DNA from: Caballeronia hypogeia
GTDB lineage: Bacteria > Pseudomonadota > Gammaproteobacteria > Burkholderiales > Burkholderiaceae
Direction of reading: 5' to 3'
Length of the DNA: 64,000 nucleotides
Assembly (NCBI RefSeq): GCF_001544875.2
Contig: NZ_FCOA02000026.1
Location: 1 to 64,000 of the forward strand
In this document: in pieces, positions 41,350-49,421 of the stretch
Layout of the letters: every line of letters starts with the position of its first letter
Numbering within the stretch: position 1 is the stretch's first letter
Program-made: the position numbers and the translations under genes
Notes under the pieces: model-generated
Database searches by the model: none
What the model was told of the DNA's origin: nothing
What the model saw: the letters and a program-made list of their open reading frames with translations, nothing else

Positions 41350-41476
41350 AATCTGCGTGGTCCGGCAGGCGCGGCCCCGTGCGGCGCGCGTACCGCGATC
41401 GTCCTCAACGAACGTTTTATCGAACGCCCATGACACCCCCGTTTGCTTCGTTCGTCGTTCGTCTCCGCGCGCCGTA

Positions 41477-43306
41477 ATGGAGACATTCCAGAGCGCGCCG
41501 CGCGCATTGCGTGCCGATACCCGCATCGTATCCATCCTCGCGGCGCTCATCGCGCTCGTGGTTTTCCTCATCGACGCGCTCACGCCGCTCGATATCGCCA
41601 TCGCCGTGCTGTATGTGATCGTCGTGCTGCTGGTCGCATCGACGGGAAACCGCACCGCGACCATTGCCACGGCGTGGGGCTGCGTGCTGCTCACGATCAT
41701 CGGCTTTCTGCTTTCGCACGACGAAACCGTGTCGAGCGGAGCGTTCGCGCGCTGCGCGGTGAGCCTGCTCGCGATCGTCACGACAGGGATGCTTTCGCTG
41801 CGCAACCAGGCCGCGACAACCAAGATGCAGGAGCAGCTCGAACTGCTCAATCTCGCGCACGACGCGATCGTCGCGCACGACATGAACGAGCGCATCACGT
41901 TCTGGAATCGCGGCGCCGAGGCGCTCTACGGCTACTCGGCGCAACAGGCGATCGGCCAGCCGATCCAGCGCATGACGCAAGCGAAATCTCCCGTGCCGCA
42001 CGCGCAGATCCGCACCGAGCTCCTGTGTTCGGGCCGCTGGGACGGCGCGATCACGCGCATGAGGCATGACGGCAGCGAGATCGTCATCGCGAGCCGGGCG
42101 GCGCTGCTGCGCGACGCGAAAGGCATGCCGCGCGCCGTGCTCGCGACGAGCAACGACATCACGCAGCGCAAGCGCATGGAAGCCGAACTGCGGCGCACCG
42201 AAGCGTTTCTGCTCGACGCGCAGCGCCTGTCGCGCACCGGCAGCATCGCGGCGCGCCTTCCCGCGGGCGCGATGTGGTGGTCCGACGAGGCGTATCGCAT
42301 CTTCGATTACTCGCGCGACGTCGCGCCTTCCCTCGACGCGATTCTCGCGCGCACGCATCCGGACGACGTCGCCATCGTGTGCGGCGCGCATGAAGCGGCG
42401 CTTTCCGGCGCGCGCGATATCGACGTCGAGCACCGTCTGCTGCTGCCCGATGGCAGCGTGAAACACGTGCACTATGTCGCGCATCGCGCGGCGACGGAAC
42501 GCGAGGGCGACGAATACGTCGGCGCGCTGATGGACGTCACCGAGACCAAGCTCGCGCAGGAAGCGCTCGCGCGCTCGACCGCCGAACTCGCGCACGTCAC
42601 GCGCGTGACGATGCTGGGCGAACTGGCCGCTTCGATCGCGCACGAAGTCACGCAGCCGATGGCCGCGATCGTCACGAGCGGCGGCGCCGGCCTGCGCTGG
42701 CTCAATCGCGAGAAGCCGGAGATCGCGGAGGCGCAGCAGTCGATCACGCAGATGATCCGCGACGCCAAGCGCGCGAGCGAGGTCATCGCCCGCATCCGTG
42801 CGATGGCGCGAAAGCGCGACAGCCAGCCCGCGACGCTCGATGTGAACGAGATCGTCGGCGAGACCGTGGAACTGGTGCGCCGCGAGCTGGAACGGCATCG
42901 CGTGGACGTGCGTACCGCGCTCGCGCCGTCGCCGCTCACCGTGCAATGCGATCGCGTGCAGTTGCAGCAGGTGCTCATCAATCTGATCATGAACGCCGCG
43001 CAGGCCATGGCCGCCGTGGACGGTCCGCGCGTGCTGCGCATCGCGACGGGCGCGAGTCATAGCGATGAAGGCTATGCGCAGATCACCGTGCAGGATTCCG
43101 GCACGGGCATCGGCGAGGAGACCGCGCGCCGGCTCTTCGAAGCCTTCTTCACGACGAAGGCCGAAGGCATGGGCATGGGTTTGTCGATTTGCCGCTCGAT
43201 CATCGAGGCGCACGGCGGCAGGATCTGGGCGGAAGCGCCCGAGGAGGGCGGCGCGCGGCTGTGCTTCGTGCTGCCCGAAAACGCGGGGGGAGACGATGAG
43301 CACTGA
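41477..43306 (+). CDS. Membrane-anchored PAS histidine kinase
   Basis: 609 residues from ATG at 41477. Four membrane helices lie within residues 15-115 (SILAALIALVVFLIDAL, IAIAVLYVIVVLLVAS and two more). Two PAS domains follow (about 125-250 with DAIVAHDMNERITFWNRGAEALYGYS, and about 255-365 with a PAC tail HVHYVAHRA). The dimerisation helix has His389 in MLGELAASIAHEVTQPM, then the ATPase domain with NLIMNAAQAM, QDSGTGIG and GMGMGLSICRSII. This is the FixL/TodS-like kinase layout. The stop overlaps the response regulator start by 11 bases. The signal may be small-molecule or redox via PAS; no haem His can be asserted. Confidence 0.88.
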   Translation: METFQSAPRALRADTRIVSILAALIALVVFLIDALTPLDIAIAVLYVIVVLLVASTGNRTATIATAWGCVLLTIIGFLLSHDETVSSGAFARCAVSLLAIVTTGMLSLRNQAATTKMQEQLELLNLAHDAIVAHDMNERITFWNRGAEALYGYSAQQAIGQPIQRMTQAKSPVPHAQIRTELLCSGRWDGAITRMRHDGSEIVIASRAALLRDAKGMPRAVLATSNDITQRKRMEAELRRTEAFLLDAQRLSRTGSIAARLPAGAMWWSDEAYRIFDYSRDVAPSLDAILARTHPDDVAIVCGAHEAALSGARDIDVEHRLLLPDGSVKHVHYVAHRAATEREGDEYVGALMDVTETKLAQEALARSTAELAHVTRVTMLGELAASIAHEVTQPMAAIVTSGGAGLRWLNREKPEIAEAQQSITQMIRDAKRASEVIARIRAMARKRDSQPATLDVNEIVGETVELVRRELERHRVDVRTALAPSPLTVQCDRVQLQQVLINLIMNAAQAMAAVDGPRVLRIATGASHSDEGYAQITVQDSGTGIGEETARRLFEAFFTTKAEGMGMGLSICRSIIEAHGGRIWAEAPEEGGARLCFVLPENAGGDDEH

Positions 43307-43982
43307 CAGGGACGCGGACAAGAACACGAAGGCGAACGGCGCGATGGTCTATGTGGTCGACGACGACGAATCGATGCGCGACGCGCTCGACATGCTGTTG
43401 CGCTCCGTCGGCCTGAATGTGACGACGTTCGCCTCCGCGCACGAGTTTCTCGCGTATGACATGCCCGAAGTGCCCAGTTGCCTGATCCTCGATGTGCGCC
43501 TGAAAGGGCAAAGCGGCCTTGCCGTGCAGGAGCAGATGGCCGCGAGCGAGCTCGGTTTGCCGATCGTGTTCATGACGGCGCACGGCGATATCGCGATGAC
43601 CGTAAAAGCGATGAAAGCCGGCGCGAAGGATTTTCTCGCCAAGCCGTTCCGCGACCAGGACATGCTCGACGCCGTAGCGCAGGCGCTGGAAGCCGATGAA
43701 CAACGGCGCGCGGCGAGCCGTTCGGTGGCCGACTTGCGGCGTTCGTACGATTCGCTTACGCCGCGCGAGCGCGAGGTGATGGCGTTCGTCGTCTCGGGCC
43801 TGATGAACAAGCAGATCGCCGCGGAAATGAGTCTGAGCGAGATCACGGTGAAGATTCATCGCGGTCAGGCGATGAAGAAGATGGCGGCGCGCTCGCTCGC
43901 CGATCTCGTGCTGAAGGCCGAGGCGCTCGGCGTGAAGATGCCGTCGGGCGCATCGACGCCGTCGCGCGCCCAGCGGCCCTGA
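43296..43982 (+). CDS. FixJ-family response regulator
   Basis: 228 residues. The receiver (about 17-130) has VVDDDESMRDA, phosphoacceptor Asp66 in CLILDVRLKGQSGL, Thr in VFMTAHGD and Lys in FLAKPFRDQDM. The C-terminal LuxR-type helix-turn-helix (about 153-215) reads LTPREREVMAFVVSGLMNKQIAAEMSLSEITVKIHRGQAMKKM. It overlaps the kinase gene by 11 bases and is surely its partner. The target is not in the operon. Direct repeats TACGAACGG upstream of the convergent small gene are one candidate site. Confidence 0.9.
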   Translation: MSTDRDADKNTKANGAMVYVVDDDESMRDALDMLLRSVGLNVTTFASAHEFLAYDMPEVPSCLILDVRLKGQSGLAVQEQMAASELGLPIVFMTAHGDIAMTVKAMKAGAKDFLAKPFRDQDMLDAVAQALEADEQRRAASRSVADLRRSYDSLTPREREVMAFVVSGLMNKQIAAEMSLSEITVKIHRGQAMKKMAARSLADLVLKAEALGVKMPSGASTPSRAQRP

Positions 43983-43983
43983 T

Positions 43984-44175
43984 TCAGCGCCGCGCCGTTT
44001 CGATGGTGGTCGCGGCCGCTTCGTTCAGCGCAACGCGTTCGAGCGGCAACTCGGTAACGAACTCCGCGTGATCCAGCGCGCGCCAGTCGTGCGGCGCGTT
44101 GATCACGTAGAACGCGCCCAGGATGAGCAACGCGGCGCAACCCGATAAAAGACTGCGTGTCGATGTATCGCTCAT
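43984..44175 (-). CDS. Small single-helix membrane protein
   Basis: 63 residues. One hydrophobic helix (LLSGCAALLILGAFYVINAP, about 9-28) is followed by a soluble tail (ALDHAEFVTELPLERVALNEAAATTIETARR). No known family. Its 3' end lies 1 base from the FixJ-type gene. AGGGAGCGCAGC, read on the minus strand, serves as ribosome site. Two direct repeats sit 62-92 bases upstream of the start. Confidence 0.6.
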   Translation of the reverse strand: MSDTSTRSLLSGCAALLILGAFYVINAPHDWRALDHAEFVTELPLERVALNEAAATTIETARR

Positions 44176-44236
44176 GCTGCGCTCCCTGTGCCGGCCATGA
44201 CGTCAGCTTAGAGAAGCGCAGACGCGCCGGCCATTC

Positions 44237-44267
44237 TACGAACGGCTCGGCGCGCCTATACGAACGG
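44237..44267. promoter_or_regulatory. Direct repeats TACGAACGG
   Basis: TACGAACGG occurs at 44237-44245 and 44259-44267, 22 bases start to start, about two helical turns. This spacing suits a dimeric regulator binding two half-sites on the same face. The pair lies between the small membrane protein (start 44175) and the end of the Sel1 gene (44285). Confidence 0.4.
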
Positions 44268-44284
44268 GTGATGCTTCGGGGACT

Positions 44285-45091
44285 TCAGTTCTGCGCCTGA
44301 TGCTTGTAGTCGTGCATTGTCTCCTTCACATAGCTCCAGTACTCGGCTTCATCCTTGTGCAAGCCGAGCTCGCCGTTGCGATAAGCCATGGCGAGCTCGA
44401 GATTCGCCTCCGGATTTTCCGAGGCCGCCGCGCGCTTGAGCCACTCCAGCGCCTGGGCATCGTCGCCGCGTTCGCGATACACGTTGGCGAGCTGGAACTG
44501 CGCCTGCGCCACGCCCCACGACGCCGCGAGCGAAAGCCAGTGCGTGCCGGCGGCCGGATCGCGCGGCACGCCATAGCCGTTGCGATAGATCGACGCCAGC
44601 GAATATGCCGCCTGTGCGCCGGCGGGCGCGTCATGCCCGTCGGGATTCGCCGCGACCGTGGGCGATGTCGCGGGCAGCGAGCGCGCCGCGCGTTCGAGCC
44701 ACTTGCGGCTCTGCGCATAGTCCGGCGTCTCGCCCGTCGCGCCTTTCAGCAGCACGCGGCCGAGCGCGAGCTGCGCGGGCACTTCGCCGGCCTCGGCGGC
44801 GCGTTCGAGCCAGTCGATCCCTTCTTGCACGCGCGATGGGTCCTTCTGCACGACCAGCACCGAGCCGAGCGCGTACGCCGCCGCCTCGCTGCCGGACCAC
44901 GCGGCGAAGCGCAGCTTGGCGGTGGACAGCCAGTCGCGCGTCGAAAGCGCGCGCATGCGCCATTCGTCGACCTGCCGCTCGGGCGTGCGCGACAATGCGA
45001 TCGCGCTGCAGGCCACCGACGCCGCGATCGCGAAAGTGCCGAATCGATAGATCCGGCCGTGCATTCCATGAAGTCCGTTTAGTACGTTCAT
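44285..45091 (-). CDS. Sel1-like repeat (TPR) protein with N-terminal membrane anchor
   Basis: 268 residues. A hydrophobic segment near the N-terminus (FGTFAIAASVACSAIALS, about 18-35) anchors or exports it. Four Sel1-type repeats follow: AAYALGSVLVVQKDPSRVQEG, PAQLALGRVLLKGA, QAAYSLASIYRNGYGVPRDPAAG, and AQAQFQLANVYRERGDDAQA with the final ANLELAMAYRNGELG. Sel1 repeats mediate protein contacts. The start overlaps the end of the nucleotidase gene by 4 bases, so the two are translated together. Confidence 0.82.
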   Translation of the reverse strand: MNVLNGLHGMHGRIYRFGTFAIAASVACSAIALSRTPERQVDEWRMRALSTRDWLSTAKLRFAAWSGSEAAAYALGSVLVVQKDPSRVQEGIDWLERAAEAGEVPAQLALGRVLLKGATGETPDYAQSRKWLERAARSLPATSPTVAANPDGHDAPAGAQAAYSLASIYRNGYGVPRDPAAGTHWLSLAASWGVAQAQFQLANVYRERGDDAQALEWLKRAAASENPEANLELAMAYRNGELGLHKDEAEYWSYVKETMHDYKHQAQN

Positions 45092-47133
45092 TGCGCGAGA
45101 TTGATCGAGTACACCGCGAGGCCCTTGCCCGTGCCGTCGTCGGTTTGTGTTTGCGTGATGTTCGTGATGCCCTGTGTCTGCGCGAGTGCGGCAAGATTCG
45201 GCGCGGACTTGAACGTGACCGGTCCCTGCGTGCTCACCTTCGTGAAGCGCCAGCTTCGATCCACCCCGTTCTCCGCCGATGTCACCGCCTTGACGCGCTT
45301 GATGTAAGTGATCAGTACGTCACGGTTCGCATCGGGCGATGCGTAGATGGTCTTGCTGCCGTCGAGTCCCGGAAAATTGCCGCCGCCGCTCGCGCGATAA
45401 TTGTTCGTCGCGACGATGAACGGCTGGTCGCTAGCAATCGCCGTGCCCTTGTAGCTCAGGTTCCTGATGCGATTGCCGACGGTCTGCGTAACGTCTATTT
45501 CATAGCTGAAGTCCTTCGACGTGATCATGTCGAAGTTATAACCCGGATACGAGCTCACGAGTTCCTGCGGGGCGGTTTTTGTCGGATCGATGCGATTGAA
45601 TCGCTGAGCCGCGGTCTCCAGCCACGCTTTCAGATCCGCGCCTGTGACCTTTACTGCATAGACCGTGTTCGGGTACAGATAAAGGTCGGCCGCGTTGTTG
45701 ATCGCCACATTTCCGGCGGATACGTCCGTGAAATCGCTGCCGCCGCCGAAGCCGCTCTTGAACGGCGCGCTGACGGATATCACCGGAATGCCGGCGTATT
45801 GCGGCAGATTCGCGGCGATGTAGTCGGACACGTACTGCGCCTGCGCCTGATTGACGATCTCGATGGCCGACACGTCGCCGACATCGGCGAAGTAGGTCGT
45901 CATGCGGAAATCGGTCGAGCCGATCGGCGTCTTCACGTAGTTGATGGTCGCGAGATGCTCGGCGGCGATGGCGGCGGAAACGGACGGGTCGGCGGCGACG
46001 TAAGTCTTGTCGGCGTTCTGTATGGGACGCGCTTCGACCCTGGTCGCGCTCTTGTCGATGCTCCACGCGCCGTTCGAGTACGTGAGCGAGAGCGCCACCA
46101 CGCCCAGATGCTTGCCCCAGAAATTCGCCATCACGGTGGGCACGCCGTTGACGGTGCCTTTCACCTTGTCCACGCCAGGCAGATTGAATTGCGCGACCGT
46201 GCTGTTCGCGTCCGGGAAGACCTGATGCGAGTGGCCGATCATCAGCACGTCGATGCCCGGCACGGTCGAGAGATAGTAGCTGCCGTTTTCCATCGAAGGC
46301 GAATAGGGCGATGCGTCGAGCCCGCCGTGCGACAGCGCGACCACGATCTGCGCACCTTCCGCGCGCATCTGCGGCACGTATTTCTGCGCGCTTTCGCGCA
46401 ATCCTTCGGTGTAGACGTTGCCGTCGAGATTACGTTTGTCCCACGACATGATCGCGGGCGGCGTGAAGCCGATCACGCCCACTTTCACCGGCACGGTGAC
46501 AGGCTTGCCGTCGGGTCCGGTCGCTTTCAGGTTGCGCGTGACGATGGTGTACGGCTTGAAGATCGGCTGCGCGGTTTTCGCGCCGAGCACGTTCGAGAGC
46601 ACCAGCGGAAACGACGGTCCCGCGCAAGTTTGCTGACTCGCGACCGGCGGGAGATTCGGCACGTCGAGCTTCGAGCCCGTGACCTGGGCGAGGAACGGCA
46701 GGCCGTAGTTGAATTCGTGATTGCCGATGGTGCCCGCGTCGTACTGGAGCGCGTTCATCACCTTGTAGACGGCGAGCGTCGTCTTGCAGTCGATCGGCGC
46801 GACAAGGGCCTGATAGTCCGACAACGCCGTGCCCTGGATCGTGTCGCCGTCGTCCATGAGCATCGTGTTCGGAAACTCGGCGCGCGCGGCGGCGATCAGC
46901 GTCGCGGTGCGCTCCAGTCCGATCGACTTGTCCTCGGCGAGCTTGAAATAGTCGTACGAGAGCACGTTGGTGTGGATGTCGGTGGTTTCGAGCATCGCGA
47001 GCGTGGCTTTGGTGCCGTCGGCGACTGCGGGCGTCGCGGGCGTGCCGTTGTCGTCGTCGCCGCTGCCGCAGGCGGCAAGCATCGCCGTTGAAGTCAGAGC
47101 CAGGGCCAGAAGCGCGCGTCGTTCTCTCGTCAT
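45088..47133 (-). CDS. Periplasmic bifunctional 2',3'-cyclic nucleotidase/3'-nucleotidase-like lipoprotein
   Basis: 681 residues. The lipoprotein signal is LALTSTAMLAACGSGDD with lipidated Cys22. The N-terminal metallophosphatase domain shows the dinuclear metal motifs LETTDIHTN, LMDDGDTIQG, GNHEFNYG, VALSHGG and MIGHSHQVFPD. The C-terminal 5'-nucleotidase domain includes the substrate-ring region (FGGGSDF, IVATNNYRASGGGNFPG). This is the CpdB/UshA family, which releases nucleosides and phosphate from extracellular nucleotides. LacI-type palindromes upstream suggest purine-linked control, by inference. It heads the operon with the Sel1 gene. Confidence 0.88.
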   Translation of the reverse strand: MTRERRALLALALTSTAMLAACGSGDDDNGTPATPAVADGTKATLAMLETTDIHTNVLSYDYFKLAEDKSIGLERTATLIAAARAEFPNTMLMDDGDTIQGTALSDYQALVAPIDCKTTLAVYKVMNALQYDAGTIGNHEFNYGLPFLAQVTGSKLDVPNLPPVASQQTCAGPSFPLVLSNVLGAKTAQPIFKPYTIVTRNLKATGPDGKPVTVPVKVGVIGFTPPAIMSWDKRNLDGNVYTEGLRESAQKYVPQMRAEGAQIVVALSHGGLDASPYSPSMENGSYYLSTVPGIDVLMIGHSHQVFPDANSTVAQFNLPGVDKVKGTVNGVPTVMANFWGKHLGVVALSLTYSNGAWSIDKSATRVEARPIQNADKTYVAADPSVSAAIAAEHLATINYVKTPIGSTDFRMTTYFADVGDVSAIEIVNQAQAQYVSDYIAANLPQYAGIPVISVSAPFKSGFGGGSDFTDVSAGNVAINNAADLYLYPNTVYAVKVTGADLKAWLETAAQRFNRIDPTKTAPQELVSSYPGYNFDMITSKDFSYEIDVTQTVGNRIRNLSYKGTAIASDQPFIVATNNYRASGGGNFPGLDGSKTIYASPDANRDVLITYIKRVKAVTSAENGVDRSWRFTKVSTQGPVTFKSAPNLAALAQTQGITNITQTQTDDGTGKGLAVYSINLAQ

Positions 47134-47481
47134 TCTCTTTGCTCCCTCAATTGCGTATCGGTTCGTCGGATGGAACCGGTTTTGGTTGTGGACGCAAGGA
47201 GGCTACGAAAGCTTTGTGACAGCAAACTGTTTGCATGGCGAGATTCCCGATGAGCGTAACGCAGGCGTGCGGTCGCTTTTGAGTCGATTTGCAAACGTTT
47301 GGCTTCGATTTTCTTACGAACGGCCGTCAAGTCAGCTGGAATGACGCCGTTTACCCGTGGATGACAAGACGCGGCCTATCCGGCGCGCGTTGCTCCCAGA
47401 CGCCAGGTTCGCCGCGTGAACGACGCGGCATTCCCGCGGCGGCACGCGGGATCACTCTCAACCCGTCCGAATGCCTCTCGC
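47134..47481. other. Divergent promoter region with LacI-type dyads
   Basis: No gene is supported. GCAAACTGTTTGC (47222-47234) and GCAAACGTTTGG (47291-47302) are two CAAAC-GTTTG palindromes between the leftward nucleotidase gene and the rightward DUF3034 operon. The rest is unremarkable, though CGCCGCGTGAACGACGCGGCATTCC-like GC pairing occurs near 47408-47435. Confidence 0.5.
47222..47302. promoter_or_regulatory. Two CAAAC-GTTTG palindromes, candidate LacI-family operators
   Basis: GCAAAC-T-GTTTGC at 47222-47234 is perfect over 13 bases. TTTGCAAACGTTTGG at 47288-47302 contains the 10-base palindrome CAAACGTTTG. The second resembles the PurR box core (GCAAACGTTTGC) known in enterobacteria. 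Both lie 90-170 bases before the nucleotidase start. Confidence 0.5.
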
Positions 47482-48384
47482 ATGCGTTTGATTCAATCCA
47501 GATTGCGCTTTGCCGCCCTCACGGCGGCGGCGCTCGTTTCGTTCTCGTCCGCCGCGCGCGCGGACGATCCGCCCGTCGTGCCACTCACGGGCGGCAAGCT
47601 GCTGCTCACGGGCGGCGTGTCGGAAGTGGAAGGCGCGGCCGGCGGCGGCCTGACGCCGTGGGCCGTGATCGGCGGCTATGGCACGGCGAACCAGCTCGGC
47701 GCGAACGCGCACGGCACCTATATCCGCACGCAGGACTACGCGCTCGGCACGTGGGGCCTGACCGTGGGCATCGCCGATCGCGTGGAGCTATCGCTTGCGC
47801 GTCAGAGCTTCGACACGCGCGATGTCGGCGCGACGCTCGGGCTCGGAGAGAACTTCAAGTTCAACCAGAACATCTTCGGCGTGAAGGTGCGCGTGCTCGG
47901 CGACGCGGTGCTCGATCAGGACACGTGGCTGCCGCAGATCGCGGCGGGCCTGCAATTCAAGCACAACGAGCAGGGCGATATCGTGAAGGCGGTCGGCGCG
48001 GCGAGCAACTCCGGCACCGACTTCTATCTTTCCGCGACCAAGTTGCTGCTGGCGCAAAGCCTCTTGCTCAACGGCACGCTGCGCTTCACGAAGGCGAACC
48101 AGTTCGGCCTGCTCGGCTTCGGCGGCGACAGATCGAATGCGTATCACGCGGAGTTCGAATCGTCGGTGGCGTATCTGCTTTCGAAGAACGTCGCGATTGG
48201 CGGCGAATATCGCATGAAGCCGAACAACCTTTCGTTCGCGCGCGAACAGGACGCTTACGACGCGTTCGTCGCGTGGGCGCCCAACAAGCACGTCTCGCTG
48301 ACGGCCGCGTATGTCGCGCTCGGCGATATCGCGACCGCGAAGAATCAGCGCGGCCTCTACGTTTCCTTGCAGGCAGGGTTCTGA
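47482..48384 (+). CDS. DUF3034 outer-membrane beta-barrel protein
   Basis: 300 residues from ATG at 47482, which gives a clean signal peptide RLIQSRLRFAALTAAALVSF with cleavage after ARA (GTG at 47416 would put 22 extra residues before it). The mature part starts LTGGKLLLTGGVSEVEGAAGGGLTPWAVIGGYGT and alternates polar and hydrophobic residues throughout, ending in Phe (YVSLQAGF), as outer-membrane barrels do. Function unknown. First gene of a tight four-gene operon; the next start is 2 bases after the stop. Being in the outer membrane it could deliver a ligand to the secreted haem and copper proteins encoded next. Confidence 0.82.
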   Translation: MRLIQSRLRFAALTAAALVSFSSAARADDPPVVPLTGGKLLLTGGVSEVEGAAGGGLTPWAVIGGYGTANQLGANAHGTYIRTQDYALGTWGLTVGIADRVELSLARQSFDTRDVGATLGLGENFKFNQNIFGVKVRVLGDAVLDQDTWLPQIAAGLQFKHNEQGDIVKAVGAASNSGTDFYLSATKLLLAQSLLLNGTLRFTKANQFGLLGFGGDRSNAYHAEFESSVAYLLSKNVAIGGEYRMKPNNLSFAREQDAYDAFVAWAPNKHVSLTAAYVALGDIATAKNQRGLYVSLQAGF

Positions 48385-48386
48385 CG

Positions 48387-48806
48387 ATGAAGCTACGCCA
48401 CGCCGCTCTGGTGGTTCTCACGCTCGCCTGCGCCAACGCCCACGCCGACGACGCGCTCTACAGACAGTTCGGCGAAAAGCCAGGCCTGACGAAGATCGTC
48501 GACGACACGTACGACAACGTGCTCTCCGACCCGCGCACCGCGCCGTACTTCGACAACGCGCCGGTCAAGCGCATCAAGCAGAAGCTCGTCGAGCAATTGT
48601 GCGTGCTGCTCGAAGGGCCGTGCGTCTACACGGGCCGCAACATGAAGCGCACGCACGAAGGCCAGAACATCGATCGCGCCGCGTTCAACGCGCTGGTCGA
48701 GGACTTGCAGGCGGCAATGGACAAGAACGGCGTGCCGTTTCACGCGCAGAACAGGCTGCTCGCGAAACTCGCGCCGATGTACCGCGACATACAGGATCGC
48801 GAATGA
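48387..48806 (+). CDS. Periplasmic group 1 truncated haemoglobin
   Basis: 139 residues. Residues 1-20 form a signal peptide (MKLRHAALVVLTLACANAHA). The rest fits a 2-on-2 truncated globin: LYRQFGEKPGLTKIVDDTYDNVLSDPRTAPYFDN, proximal His90 in YTGRNMKRTHEGQNI, and FNALVEDLQAAMDKNGVP. Most truncated globins are cytoplasmic, so secretion is notable. Cys72 and Cys79 could form a disulfide in the periplasm. Expected ligands are O2, NO or CO. Its stop overlaps the next start by 4 bases. Confidence 0.88.
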   Translation: MKLRHAALVVLTLACANAHADDALYRQFGEKPGLTKIVDDTYDNVLSDPRTAPYFDNAPVKRIKQKLVEQLCVLLEGPCVYTGRNMKRTHEGQNIDRAAFNALVEDLQAAMDKNGVPFHAQNRLLAKLAPMYRDIQDRE

Positions 48807-49408
48807 AGATGCTCAAATACTTTCTCGCCGCATGCGCGTTAGGCGCGACGCTCGTCCATGCCGCCAGCGTGCGCGTGCAAGTGGTCGATCAGGCCGGCGC
48901 GCCGGTGCCCGACGCCATCGTGTATGCGCTGCCGGTCAACGGCAAGATTGCCGCAGCGAAGCCGGCGGGCGCGGTCATCGACCAGATCAAGCGCCGTTTC
49001 GTGCCGATGGTCTCGGTCGTGCAGACGGGCGCCTCGGTGACCTTCCCGAACAAGGACAACATCGAGCACGATGTCTATTCGTTCTCGCCGCCCAAGCGCT
49101 TCGAGCTGAATCTTTATCACGGCATTCCGGCTAATCCGGTCGTGTTCGACAAGCCCGGCCTCGTCGTGATGGGCTGCAATATTCATGACGCGATGGTCGC
49201 TTATCTGTTGATCGTGGATACGCCGTGGTTCGCGAAAACCGATGCGCACGGCGCGGCGACCATCGGGAACGTGCCCGCCGACTCGTACAAGGTGATCGTC
49301 TGGCATTTTCGTCAAAGCGACCCGAACGCGCAGCCGGAGCAGAAAGTCAGCGCGCTTGCGGCGGACGGCGTGGCGAAGTTCTCCGTGCAGCTGAAAGCAG
49401 CCGAATAA
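48803..49408 (+). CDS. Periplasmic type-1 copper (cupredoxin-like) protein, 'methylamine utilization' type
   Basis: 201 residues with signal peptide MLKYFLAACALGATLVHA. The beta-sandwich carries a type-1 copper ligand set: His89 in NIEHDVYSFS, then Cys125, His128 and Met131 in GCNIHDAM, the spacing seen in plastocyanin-like proteins. FPNKDNIEHDVYSF and KPGLVVMGCNIHDAM are the cupredoxin hallmarks. The C-terminal half (TDAHGAATIGNVPADSYKVIVWH) looks like a carboxypeptidase-regulatory-like fold. Probably an electron carrier or redox partner to the globin encoded just before. Confidence 0.85.
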   Translation: MKMLKYFLAACALGATLVHAASVRVQVVDQAGAPVPDAIVYALPVNGKIAAAKPAGAVIDQIKRRFVPMVSVVQTGASVTFPNKDNIEHDVYSFSPPKRFELNLYHGIPANPVVFDKPGLVVMGCNIHDAMVAYLLIVDTPWFAKTDAHGAATIGNVPADSYKVIVWHFRQSDPNAQPEQKVSALAADGVAKFSVQLKAAE

Positions 49409-49421
49409 GGAAGCCGCCCCC

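Noticed and set aside
41417-43327. Leftward open frame of 636 codons opposite the histidine kinase.
   Set aside because: Shadow frame. The kinase has correct PAS, His and ATPase motifs in order.
44605-47091. Rightward open frame of 828 codons opposite the Sel1 and nucleotidase genes.
   Set aside because: It is an antisense shadow of GC-rich codons, rich in Arg/His/Val, with no recognisable domain, while both opposite-strand proteins have complete catalytic motifs.
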